Positions 52,934-62,151 of a stretch of 64,000 nucleotides of DNA are shown piece after piece. Under the pieces are notes generated by a model. That model saw nothing but the letters and a program-made list of their open reading frames with translations. It searched no databases and was not told the origin of the DNA. The position numbers and the translations under genes were made by a program. Origin of the DNA: Pseudobacillus wudalianchiensis (lineage in GTDB: Bacteria > Bacillota > Bacilli > Bacillales > Domibacillaceae); assembly GCF_001685015.1 (NCBI RefSeq), contig NZ_MAYT01000030.1:62001-126000 (forward strand), read 5' to 3'. Within the stretch, counting starts at the first letter, position 1, and the number at the start of each line of letters is the position of its first letter.

Positions 52934-54274
52934 ATGGAAACGTTGTTGTCTACTGGAGTACGCCAAAAAGTAAGAAATTATATGCAGGAGCATCGTGAAG
53001 AACTAGTGAAGGGTCTGCAAAAATTAGTTCAGATTCCTAGTGAAACCGGTTATGAAGGGCCAGTCCAAGAACATATTAAGCAAATCATGCTTGGATTAGG
53101 AATGGCGGTCGATACATTTGTAGCTGATGCAGAAAAGGTGAGACAGCATCCGGAATATACGGAGTCGGAGGTAGAACGCCTAGTTGGATTTGAAGGCCGC
53201 CCTAATGTGGTCGGAAAATGGGCCGGCTCTGACAAGGAGAAATCACTGCTGTTATTTACTCACGTAGATACGGTGCCAGTAGGAGATCTAGTGCACTGGA
53301 ATTACCCGCCGCACGATGGATTGATTGAAAACGGATTAATGTATGGGCGAGGAACAGCGGATAATAAAGGCGGCTTCGGCTCAATTCTTGCCGCATTAGA
53401 AGTAATTAAAGGGCTGGGGCTGAAGCCAAAAGGGAACATTACAGCCATCTCAGTTGTCGATGAGGAAGTGGGCGGGGCCGGCGGGGCAGTGGCCATGACC
53501 CAATACCTCGAGGAGCAGAACTTTAAAGCCGACGCTTGCATTTATCCACATCCGCTTACGACTGGAGCGGGACCGCAAATTGCCTGTGCAGGAGGATTAA
53601 TTTTTAAAATTCGGGTAACTGGCGTGGCGGCTCACAATTTAAATGGACAAGTGGGAATCAATGCAATCGGCAAGGCCATGAAAATCTATGATGCTTTGAT
53701 TGAACTGGACAATGAGCGGGTGAAGACAGTCAGCTATGCGCCATTTGAGAGATATTTTGCTGCTTCAGGCATGCAGGTCCGCTCAAGCAATTTAACACCG
53801 GCGATGATTAATGCCGGCGAATGGGCTTATAAAGTACCAGCTGAATGCGAGCTGACAGGAACGATCGGCTATCCGCCAAATGAAACGCTTGAAGAAGTAA
53901 AATCGCAAATTGAGAAAGCGGTGAAGCGGGTAGCTGACCAAGATCCATGGCTCACTGAGAATCCGCCAGAGATTACTTATGAATGGCATACGAGCCCGGC
54001 TGAAATAAGCCCTGACCATCCGTTTGTGCAGATGGTAAAGTCAAATATTGATGAAGTCGTCGGACGAACAACCGAAATCTTTGGAATGCCAACATTCAGC
54101 GATATTCGTTTCCCGCTTATTTATATGAATACTCCTGCGATCATTTATGGCCCGAAAGGCGGAAATCTTCATGGCGCAGATGAATGGGTCAATGTACAGG
54201 ATTGGCTGGATTGCGTTGAAACGAATGTTTTAAATATTTTAGAGTGGTCAGGCTTTGAAGAAGGAAAAAATTAA
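52934..54274 (+). CDS. M20-family metallohydrolase (ArgE/DapE type)
   Basis: A 446-residue zinc hydrolase. The metal-ligand motif is LFTHVDTVPVGD followed by MYGRGTADNKGG, the catalytic pair is in SVVDEEVGGAGG and a final ligand histidine is in GGNLHGADEW. A dimerisation domain lies between. M20 enzymes remove acyl or carbamoyl groups from amino acids. Its place beside hydantoinase A/B suggests N-carbamoyl-amino-acid hydrolysis, such as N-carbamoylsarcosine to sarcosine, but this is inference. ATG 52934 is used; the upstream 34 codons lack a ribosome site. Confidence 0.85.
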   Translation: METLLSTGVRQKVRNYMQEHREELVKGLQKLVQIPSETGYEGPVQEHIKQIMLGLGMAVDTFVADAEKVRQHPEYTESEVERLVGFEGRPNVVGKWAGSDKEKSLLLFTHVDTVPVGDLVHWNYPPHDGLIENGLMYGRGTADNKGGFGSILAALEVIKGLGLKPKGNITAISVVDEEVGGAGGAVAMTQYLEEQNFKADACIYPHPLTTGAGPQIACAGGLIFKIRVTGVAAHNLNGQVGINAIGKAMKIYDALIELDNERVKTVSYAPFERYFAASGMQVRSSNLTPAMINAGEWAYKVPAECELTGTIGYPPNETLEEVKSQIEKAVKRVADQDPWLTENPPEITYEWHTSPAEISPDHPFVQMVKSNIDEVVGRTTEIFGMPTFSDIRFPLIYMNTPAIIYGPKGGNLHGADEWVNVQDWLDCVETNVLNILEWSGFEEGKN

Positions 54275-54705
54275 CGAATCTAAAATCTATTCTTATCATG
54301 TAACTAAAAGAGCTTTTTAACAGGCAATGACTTCACTCCAAACAGCTGAATATAGGCGGTAAAGGAGTGAAGTCATTGCAGTTAAAGCAACAGTCACCTA
54401 TCCTTTCAAAATTAACCTTGTAAATGTTTATTGTTTCCTCTTTGTCCCAGATGATTGTTTTCAGGTTTCTTTGTACCGTGAAACAACATGGCTCCAAAAT
54501 CCAACACATGAATACCAACTATCCTGTCATAAACATTCTAACCTGAGTTTTGAAAATAGTGAGCAATTCCTCTTCAGAAGAGCAAAAGACAACAAGTGAT
54601 TCTAATCATGTTAAGTTTTTAGACTGATTGTAAGCGCTTAATGATAGAGAACCGCTTTTAAGTGAGTGAATGTATCCTTTACTATAAAATTCAAAGGAGT
54701 TGTCT
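54275..54705. other. 430-bp gap with inverted repeat and cre-like site
   Basis: It holds a 16-bp perfect inverted repeat (separate entry) and a CcpA cre-like sequence TGTAAGCGCTTAAT (54629-54642, 12 of 14 positions), near the permease start. No gene is seen. Catabolite repression of the permease genes is suggested. Confidence 0.5.
54324..54379. repeat. 16-bp perfect inverted repeat
   Basis: GCAATGACTTCACTCC (54324-54339) is exactly repeated in inverse at 54364-54379 with a 24-base loop. It is 50 bp after the M20 gene and may be a terminator without T-run, or a small mobile remnant. Confidence 0.65.
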
Positions 54706-56211
54706 ATGAATCTATCTAATCTTCAGAAAGAGCAAGTAAGCTCTCTTAGCAATCGGGATTTGCTGCCGGTGCCGCCGACGGAGCGAACATGGAAAACACA
54801 AAATTTTGCTTCTATGTGGATGGGGGTCATTAACAATATTCCAACCTATGCAACAATTGGAGGACTCGTTGTTTTAGGCTTTTCACCGTGGCAGGTGATT
54901 GGAATTATTTTTACTGCCTCACTTATCCTCTATGTGGCTTTAACATTAAACGGCCATGCAGGATCGAAATATGGGATCCCATTTCCTGTGCTGATCAGAA
55001 CTTCATATGGAATATTAGGAGCCAACATTCCCGCATTATTGCGCGGGGTCGTAGCCATTATGTGGCTGGGCATACAAGCCTACGCGGGGAGCGCGGCATT
55101 TAATATAGCGTTTACGCTGCTATGGCCAGGATGGGCTGAACTTGGCGGAGGGTGGACATTCTTAGGGATCGGTTTGCCGGGATTGCTTTCTTTTTTACTG
55201 TTTTGGTCACTGCATTTTCTAGTGCTAAAGAGAGGTATGGAGTCACTCAAGAAATTTCAGGGATTTACAGGTCCTCTAGTATATATAGTGTTAGCCGGCC
55301 TGCTTTGGTGGGCAATAGATACGGCGGGGGGAGTTAAACCAATCTTTATGCAGCCTGGAAAGTATGAAACATTTGGAGAAGCATTCTTTCCTTTTATCAG
55401 CGCGGTAGCGGGCATCATCGGTATCTGGTCAACACTGATTTTGAATATACCGGACTTTACCCGTTTTTCACGATCGCAGACAGACCAAATAAAAGGGCAG
55501 TTATATGGACTCCCTGTAACCTTTACAATTTTTACATTCGTTACGGTCGCGGCAACAGCTGCCACAACGGTTGCTTTCGGAAAGCCGATAGGAGACATTA
55601 TTTTGCTTTTGCAGCAGTTTGACAGGCCGATTGTTATTGTAATCGCGGCTTTGATTCTCTCGGCAGCAACAATTACGGTCAACGTTATTGCCAATCTTGT
55701 TTCGCCTGCATACGATCTGGCAAACTTATTTCCGAAATGGATTACCTTTAAGCGGGGTTTTTACATTACTATGATGGCCGCTCTCTTTACATTCCCGTGG
55801 AAGCTAATGGAGAATGCAGACGCTATCTTTACCCTTCTTAATTTGATTGGCGGCGCATTAGGCCCGATTGCCGGTGTAATGATCGCCGATTATTATATCA
55901 TTCGCAAGCGCGAGCTTAATGTAAATGATATTTATTCTTTGAACGGAGAGTACACCTACTTTAAAGGCTACAATTATCGGGCGTTTGCCGCTACTTTATT
56001 TGGGGCCGCCGTTGCTTTAATCGGTGTGTTTGTTCCTTCTTTAAGAGAACTATACGACATTTCGTGGTTCTTAGGAGTGGTTCTTTCCTTTGCCAGTTAT
56101 ATTGGTTTGATGCGTCTTCATCCCCCTGCGTCGGCAACGGGGGAAAAAGGAGAGATAGAATGCGAAGCAGGAAACGATGCGATCAGCTCAAAACATTCAT
56201 CTGGAGCTTAA
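54706..56211 (+). CDS. NCS1-family nucleobase/allantoin/hydantoin permease
   Basis: A 501-residue transporter with 12 helices of the NCS1 family. The N-terminal LLPVPPTERTWKTQNFASMWMGVINNIPTY and later LNIPDFTRFSRSQTDQIKGQ and YDLANLFPKWITF are diagnostic. NCS1 proteins carry cytosine, allantoin or 5-substituted hydantoins with Na+ or H+. The hydantoinase genes 2-4 kb downstream make a hydantoin or creatinine-like substrate likely. ATG 54706 after AAAGGAG is preferred over TTG 54700. Confidence 0.88.
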   Translation: MNLSNLQKEQVSSLSNRDLLPVPPTERTWKTQNFASMWMGVINNIPTYATIGGLVVLGFSPWQVIGIIFTASLILYVALTLNGHAGSKYGIPFPVLIRTSYGILGANIPALLRGVVAIMWLGIQAYAGSAAFNIAFTLLWPGWAELGGGWTFLGIGLPGLLSFLLFWSLHFLVLKRGMESLKKFQGFTGPLVYIVLAGLLWWAIDTAGGVKPIFMQPGKYETFGEAFFPFISAVAGIIGIWSTLILNIPDFTRFSRSQTDQIKGQLYGLPVTFTIFTFVTVAATAATTVAFGKPIGDIILLLQQFDRPIVIVIAALILSAATITVNVIANLVSPAYDLANLFPKWITFKRGFYITMMAALFTFPWKLMENADAIFTLLNLIGGALGPIAGVMIADYYIIRKRELNVNDIYSLNGEYTYFKGYNYRAFAATLFGAAVALIGVFVPSLRELYDISWFLGVVLSFASYIGLMRLHPPASATGEKGEIECEAGNDAISSKHSSGA

Positions 56212-56403
56212 TAGCAGGCATAAGCAAACTGGCAAGGCTTTATTTGCAAGCTTGTCTTTCAAAGCGAACAATAATAGACAACCTTTTAAATGCGTAGCTA
56301 AAGAATTAGATTGTAAAATAAACTAAAAATTCTATCAATATTTACATTATAAGTCATTATATTCGTTAAAACAAGCAGAGTGGCTGTTGAAATGGGAGGA
56401 ACT

Positions 56404-57801
56404 ATGATGAATATTGGGTCTAGGATTGAAAGAATCCCTGACAACAAGTATAACAGGAAGCTATTGGTTATTAGCGGTTTTGGAAATACATTCGATTCTA
56501 TGGATATTGCTATGGTTGCTTTTGTCCTGCCATCAGTTATCGGATTATGGAGTTTATCGTCTGAGCAAGCGGGGTTATTAGGCAGTTCAGTTCTTATCGG
56601 TTATTTCTTTGGCGCTCTTCTTTCCGGATATTTAGGCGACAAGATTGGACGAAAGAAAGTAATTATGTATACGCTTGTTATTTATTCTCTTGCTACTTTG
56701 GCTAGCGCGTTTGCGGGACAGTGGGAACACTTTTTTTGGCTCCGTATTATAGCCGGCTTCGGTACAGGCGGTGAAAGCGCTATTCTTGCTCCTTACCTAT
56801 CAGAACTAATTGCGAGCAAATATAGAGGCAAGTATATTGGAGCATTGACAGGCTTCCACTCCTTTGGGTACGTAGCAGCAGCTGTACTTGCATACTTCAT
56901 TATTCCAATGTCTGATAATGGCTGGCGGATTGCCATCTTTGTTACAGCATTGCCTATCTTTCTAGTCATTTATTGGAGAAGAGTGCTGCCTGAATCACCA
57001 AGGTGGCTGGCATCAGTGGGAAGGCTTGAAGAGGCGCAACAAGAAATGAAGAAGATGGAGAACAGTATTGAAAAGGCGTTAGGAGAAAAATTACCGGAAC
57101 CTGCGGGAACTGCAGCAAACACAATTATTCAGCAAAAAGGCAGTTTCTTTGCTCTATGGAAAAGAGCATTTGTTAAGAAGACAATTATGCTATGGATTCT
57201 TTGGTTTTCGGTGATCTTTTCTTATTATGGCTTCTTTACCTGGCTGCCAACTTTACTCTATAATGAAGGTTTTGAAATTTCGAAATCTTTCGCCTTCTCA
57301 ATCGTTATTTATTTGGCACAAATACCAGGATATTTCTCGGCAGCTCTTCTAAATGATATTATCGGCCGGAAAAAAGTGATTGTCACTTATTTGGGGCTCG
57401 CCTCAGTTTCAGCGTTCTGTTTAAGCCAGGCAGATGCATCAACAGCGATTCTGATCACAGGTTTTTTTACATCGTTATTTATGGTGGGGGCTATGGCTGG
57501 AATGTATACGTATACCCCGGAGCAATACCCGACTATTATCCGCTCCACAGGCACCGGTTCAGCTTCCGCTTTTGGAAGGATTGGGGGACTGCTAGCTCCG
57601 ATTTATATTGGCTTTATGTATCCCATCTTAGGGTTTATCGGCGTTTTCTTGATGACGACCGGTGTTTTATTTATCGGCATGGTCTCGACATTACTGCTGG
57701 GCAATGAAACGAAATCAAGACCGTTAGATGAAGTGGCTGACAGCGCTGATAGGACAGTGGAAGATCCCATCGACAGCTCATCTGAGAGAAAGATAAATTA
57801 A
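56404..57801 (+). CDS. MFS transporter of the NiaP/aromatic-acid type
   Basis: A 465-residue major facilitator in the sugar-porter-like/NiaP branch. Signature loops are GYLGDKIGRKKVIMY after helix 2, RIIAGFGTGGESAI in helix 4, PESPRWLAS before the central loop and YTPEQYPTIIRSTGTGSASAFGRIGG near helix 11. Such carriers import aromatic acids, nicotinate or small organic acids. GGGAGGAACT precedes ATG 56404, with an ATG one codon later as alternative. Substrate unknown; context suggests a compound of the hydantoin/creatinine block. Confidence 0.85.
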   Translation: MMNIGSRIERIPDNKYNRKLLVISGFGNTFDSMDIAMVAFVLPSVIGLWSLSSEQAGLLGSSVLIGYFFGALLSGYLGDKIGRKKVIMYTLVIYSLATLASAFAGQWEHFFWLRIIAGFGTGGESAILAPYLSELIASKYRGKYIGALTGFHSFGYVAAAVLAYFIIPMSDNGWRIAIFVTALPIFLVIYWRRVLPESPRWLASVGRLEEAQQEMKKMENSIEKALGEKLPEPAGTAANTIIQQKGSFFALWKRAFVKKTIMLWILWFSVIFSYYGFFTWLPTLLYNEGFEISKSFAFSIVIYLAQIPGYFSAALLNDIIGRKKVIVTYLGLASVSAFCLSQADASTAILITGFFTSLFMVGAMAGMYTYTPEQYPTIIRSTGTGSASAFGRIGGLLAPIYIGFMYPILGFIGVFLMTTGVLFIGMVSTLLLGNETKSRPLDEVADSADRTVEDPIDSSSERKIN

Positions 57802-58114
57802 AACATAAATAAAAATGATTGTTTTAACAAGGCGGCTGATAGATTAGCAGTTTGTCAGCCGGCTGTTTTCATAAACAAAAGCCATATTCTTGAAAGGGGT
57901 GATGGAGCGTACGGGAATATTGGCCGCGGGAAAGATTAAATACATCTACGAGAATACAAGAAAGAGAGAGTCCAAATTCTTGCGTACAGCAGCTAATGTC
58001 TTCTTTTGCTGACTACTTTCTTTCTGTTTTCAAAAAGTGAGGAGATATTTTTTTCACGGAAAAGATGAAAACACTGGATTGTTTGAATAAGAAATTAGAA
58101 AAGGAGCTGTTCAC
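57802..58114. other. Gap before hydantoinase genes with a hairpin
   Basis: A stem CGGCTGA/TCAGCCG (57833-57839/57855-57861) followed by GCTGTTTTC is a probable terminator of the MFS gene. A 37-codon ORF at about 57903 has a plausible ribosome site but no recognisable product. AAAAGGAGCTGTTCAC precedes hyuA. Confidence 0.5.
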
Positions 58115-60256
58115 ATGGTTCGAGTAGGTGTTGATGTTGGTGGAACATTTACAGATTTAATACTAGTCGATGAATTAACTAATCAGATTCACGTTCATAA
58201 AGTTCCAAGTACATTGGAAGATCAGTCTATCGGGGTAATTAATGGCATCCAGGAGCTTTGTGAAAAAGCAGGGGTTCCAGTAACGGCGGTTGATTATGTT
58301 CTTCATGGAACAACAGTAGCTACTAATATTACGATTGAGCGCAACGGTGCTGCGGTAGGAATGCTGACGACAAAAAATTACCGAGATATTTTACACATTG
58401 CTCGTCACAAGAAGATGGAGAATTTCTCTATCCAGCAGGATCTCCCTTGGCAAACAGACCCTTTAGTGCTGCGCAGAAATCGTATTCCAATAACAGAGAA
58501 ATTGGCAGCGCCAGACGGCCGGGTCAAGGTGCCGCTGAATGAAAAGGAGGTTCGTGAGGCTGTACAGCGGTTAAAAGATTCTAACGTGGACGTAGTCGTT
58601 ATTTCTTTCCTTTTTTCCTTCCTGAATGACGAGCACGAACAGCTCGCAAAGAAAATCGTGAAAGAAATGTGGCCGGAGGTTCAATGCTTCACCTCGAGCG
58701 AAATAGTTCCCCAAATGCGGGAATATGAAAGGTTTAGCACCGCTGCGATGAACGCATATGTAGCACCTCGTGTCAGTAAATATTTAGAACATTTGGTCAG
58801 CGCTCTTGATCATGCCGGGGTGGAAGGTGAACTCCATATTATGCAGTCTTCCGGAGGAATGGCTACTAGTGAAATGGCAACAGAAAAGCCGGTTACTTTA
58901 TTAAAATCAGGACCCTCTGGTGCTGTATTAGCCACTGCCTGGTGCGGAGATTTGGAAGGAGTCAAAAATCTCATCAGCGTAGACATAGGAGGAACTTCAG
59001 CAGACATTTCAGTCATCCCAAATGGGACGCCAAAAATTATCAATCCCCGTGACGCAGAAGTCAATGGTTATCCGGTACTTGTACCAATGATTGATGTAGA
59101 AGTAATTGGGGCAGGAGGCGGGTCGATTGCTTACATTGACGCGGGAGGAGCATTCCGCGTTGGTCCGAAAAGTGCCGGCGCAAATCCGGGGCCTGCCTGC
59201 TACGGCCAAGGAGGGGAGTATCCGTGTGTTACCGATGCCAATGTTATTCTTGGACGCCTTGACCCTGAACAGTTTCTTGGAGGCGATCTTCAATTGCACC
59301 CCGAACTAAGCTACAAGGCCGTAGAAGAAACACTTTGTCGTCAGTTGGATATGACTGTGGAAGAGGCGGCTCTTGGCATTCTCAAAATCATTAATAATCA
59401 TATGGCTCTTTGCATTCGTGCTAAATCTGTCAGCAAAGGAATCGATCCGCGCGAGTTCGCTTTATTTGCCGCTGGCGGTGCCGGGCCGCTTCATTCTGTC
59501 GATTTAGCGGAAACGATCGGCTGTAACCTCGTTATCGTTCCAAGCTATCCCGGAATTAGCGCAGCGACAGGTTTATTAGTCGGCGATCTTAAATATGATT
59601 TTATTAAATCTCATATTAACCGGCTTGACAAGGTCACTCCAGAAACAATGACTTCTATTAGTGCAGCACTTGAGACGTTATCGAGTGAAGCCCAGGACCA
59701 GCTCCTTAAAGATGGGGTTAATCCAGAAGATATTGTCGTAGAGCGCATCGCGGAGTGCCGATATGCCGGACAAGGATTTGAATTACGGGCTGCTATTCCG
59801 GATGGACCGATTACCGAACAAACGATAGAAATAATTAGCAAAAAGTTCCATGAAGCGCATGAGGAAGAGTACGGTCACCATTTTCCTGAAAACGTAGTGG
59901 AATTAATTACACTGCGTATTGTCGCCACTGGAAAAACTCCTTCACTGGCTTTACCGAAACTGGAGATCGGGGATCGGATCAATCCGGGTGAAGCCCTGAT
60001 GTACGAGCGGGACACAGTGTTTGAAGTGAATGGTGAAATCCAACGTTTCCCTACTCCTCGCTATGACCGCAGTAAATTGCTTGCACAGGATGTCATTACA
60101 GGCCCGGCTATTATTGTACAGAGAGACTCGACAACTTCAGTTCCGCCTCATTGGCAGGCTACTGTTTCAGAGAATGGCACATTGTTTGTAGCAGCTAAAG
60201 CTGCCCAGGGCGGTGCAGCAGAGTCCGTTGAAAAACTTTTCTCGAAGGTGAGGTAA
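58115..60256 (+). CDS. hyuA: Hydantoinase/oxoprolinase subunit A
   Basis: A 713-residue ATP-binding subunit of ATP-dependent hydantoinases. The N-terminal actin-like nucleotide motif is VGVDVGGTFTDLILVD, with a second glycine-rich loop in VDIGGTSADISVIPNG and the FALFAAGGAGPLHSVDLAE block. With subunit B it opens cyclic amides such as N-methylhydantoin or 5-oxoproline at the cost of ATP. It is followed at 6 bp by hyuB. Substrate is not readable; linked creatinase and sarcosine oxidase favour N-methylhydantoin. Confidence 0.9.
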   Translation: MVRVGVDVGGTFTDLILVDELTNQIHVHKVPSTLEDQSIGVINGIQELCEKAGVPVTAVDYVLHGTTVATNITIERNGAAVGMLTTKNYRDILHIARHKKMENFSIQQDLPWQTDPLVLRRNRIPITEKLAAPDGRVKVPLNEKEVREAVQRLKDSNVDVVVISFLFSFLNDEHEQLAKKIVKEMWPEVQCFTSSEIVPQMREYERFSTAAMNAYVAPRVSKYLEHLVSALDHAGVEGELHIMQSSGGMATSEMATEKPVTLLKSGPSGAVLATAWCGDLEGVKNLISVDIGGTSADISVIPNGTPKIINPRDAEVNGYPVLVPMIDVEVIGAGGGSIAYIDAGGAFRVGPKSAGANPGPACYGQGGEYPCVTDANVILGRLDPEQFLGGDLQLHPELSYKAVEETLCRQLDMTVEEAALGILKIINNHMALCIRAKSVSKGIDPREFALFAAGGAGPLHSVDLAETIGCNLVIVPSYPGISAATGLLVGDLKYDFIKSHINRLDKVTPETMTSISAALETLSSEAQDQLLKDGVNPEDIVVERIAECRYAGQGFELRAAIPDGPITEQTIEIISKKFHEAHEEEYGHHFPENVVELITLRIVATGKTPSLALPKLEIGDRINPGEALMYERDTVFEVNGEIQRFPTPRYDRSKLLAQDVITGPAIIVQRDSTTSVPPHWQATVSENGTLFVAAKAAQGGAAESVEKLFSKVR

Positions 60257-60262
60257 CGAAAG

Positions 60263-62065
60263 ATGACGATAAATCAAGCGAACCCTACTATAGTGGAAAA
60301 TAAAATTGATCCTGTGACTTTACAAGTTATCGGCGGTGCATTAAAAACTATAGCTAAAGAAATGGCGCACGTTATGTATCGAATGGCGTATTCCTCACTT
60401 ATTCGGGAATCAGAAGATCTTGGGGCCGGTATTTTTGATATTTTTGGCAATACGTTGGCTGAAGCTGATTCTACGCCTATGCAATTAGGCTGTTTACCGG
60501 GATATATCCGCGGATTCCAGGAAAAGCTGGGAGACAACCAGCACCCTGATGATATTATTTGGAACAACGATCCTTATGCAGGGGCTTCCCATTCCCCGGA
60601 TGTTGCTTTGTGCCAGCCGATATTTTATAAAGGAGAGCTGGTGGGCTATGCAGGAGCGACTGCCCATCACCTTGATATGGGGGGGGCCCAGCCGGGTTTG
60701 ATGATTGATGTGCCTGATGTGTATGCAGAGGGCTTAATTTTAAATGGAGTGAAGCTTTACGATAAAGGGGTGAGAAATGAAACCCTGTTTGAAGTTATCC
60801 GCCAAAAGGTTCGGACACCCGTACAAGTAATTGGCGACCTTGAAGCACAGGTAGCTGCCTGCCGGCTGGGAGCCAAGCGGTTTATCGAACTGATGGATAA
60901 GTACGGAAAAGATACGGTTGTTTCCGCTTGCGAGGAGCTCATGAACTATTCGGAACGAATGATGAGAAAAGAAATCGCTAAAATTCCTGACGGCGTATAT
61001 GAAGCCGAGTCATGGCTTGATAACGATGGACGCAATCTCGACAAAAGGCTGAAGGTGCATGTGAAATTAACGAAACAGGGGGAAGAACTGGAAGTGGATG
61101 TTTCCGGATCAGCTGATCAAGTATCCACGGCATTTAATGTTGCGTATTCAGGAGCTCTTTGTGTAAGTGTGCATAGTGTGCTGCGTTCTATATTTTTGGA
61201 CACATACACTACAGAAGAGGAGGTTCCAGCTAATGAAGGGGCGTTCCGGCCAATTAAAATTACAGCTCGAAAAGGATGTATTTTCAACCCGGTTAAGCCG
61301 GCAGCTTTATTCAGCAGGGGGAACCAGGTGAACACGGTGGCTGACTTAATTATTAAAGCGTTAACTCCTGTTCTTCCTGATCAAACGTGTGCAGGCAGTG
61401 CAGCCAATCTGCAGTTTGCTTCTTATGCTGGACTGGATGAAAACAATGAATATTGGGTATACATTGAGGTGAATGAAGGATCTTATGGAGGGCGCCCAGG
61501 CAAAGATGGGATGGATGCGGTAGATTTTAGTTCGTGGAACACAATGAATAATCCAATTGAAGATCTCGATATGCATATTCCGCTCGTTTGCGAGCAATAT
61601 GAACTTCGCGAAGATACGGGAGGAGCCGGCCGATGGAGAGGGGGATTAGGAATCGTACGGTGGAATAGATTCCTGACAGACGGATTTATGACCATGGAAG
61701 GGGATAAACATACCGTGCGTCCATGGGGATATAAAGGCGGGTTGCCGGGAACGAGTGCCAATCTCATTAAAAATCCGGATACAACCCCTGAAGAACTGCC
61801 TTCTAAAATCAACGGCTACCGTTTTCAAGCAGGAGAATCAGTGCAGATTTTAGTCCCATCATCCGGCGGTTATGGAGATCCGCTTGAGAGGTCTCCTGAG
61901 CAAGTGCTTGAAGATGTATTGGATGAAATAATCTCTATTGAAACAGCCCGCCGGGATTATGGGGTCATTATCAAAGAGAGAAAGATAGATTTATCTGCTA
62001 CCGAGAAACAAAGAGCCAAAATAAGAGCAACGAGGGGGGCTGCTCTGTCGTTATATTCTGAATAA
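60263..62065 (+). CDS. hyuB: Hydantoinase/oxoprolinase subunit B
   Basis: A 600-residue partner of subunit A. Family blocks are MAYSSLIRESEDLGAGIFD, WNNDPYAGASHSPDVALCQPIF, TAHHLDMGGAQPG and the late ELREDTGGAGRWRGGLG. The C-terminal LVPSSGGYGDPLERSPEQV is typical. Length is normal. AlphaBeta subunits work together; GAGGTAACGAAAG precedes the ATG. A strong terminator follows, ending the island. Confidence 0.92.
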   Translation: MTINQANPTIVENKIDPVTLQVIGGALKTIAKEMAHVMYRMAYSSLIRESEDLGAGIFDIFGNTLAEADSTPMQLGCLPGYIRGFQEKLGDNQHPDDIIWNNDPYAGASHSPDVALCQPIFYKGELVGYAGATAHHLDMGGAQPGLMIDVPDVYAEGLILNGVKLYDKGVRNETLFEVIRQKVRTPVQVIGDLEAQVAACRLGAKRFIELMDKYGKDTVVSACEELMNYSERMMRKEIAKIPDGVYEAESWLDNDGRNLDKRLKVHVKLTKQGEELEVDVSGSADQVSTAFNVAYSGALCVSVHSVLRSIFLDTYTTEEEVPANEGAFRPIKITARKGCIFNPVKPAALFSRGNQVNTVADLIIKALTPVLPDQTCAGSAANLQFASYAGLDENNEYWVYIEVNEGSYGGRPGKDGMDAVDFSSWNTMNNPIEDLDMHIPLVCEQYELREDTGGAGRWRGGLGIVRWNRFLTDGFMTMEGDKHTVRPWGYKGGLPGTSANLIKNPDTTPEELPSKINGYRFQAGESVQILVPSSGGYGDPLERSPEQVLEDVLDEIISIETARRDYGVIIKERKIDLSATEKQRAKIRATRGAALSLYSE

Positions 62066-62093
62066 ACGTTTTTCGAGAGAATTAGAGATAAAT

Positions 62094-62140
62094 AAACAAG
62101 CAGCCAGCTCGCCTGTTCGGCAACTGTTGGCTGCTTGTTT
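62094..62140. terminator. Bidirectional terminator at the island's right end
   Basis: A 13-bp perfect stem (AAACAAGCAGCCA/TGGCTGCTTGTTT) with a 21-base loop lies between convergent hyuB and the regulator gene. Confidence 0.82.
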
Positions 62141-62151
62141 CTATGTGAGAT

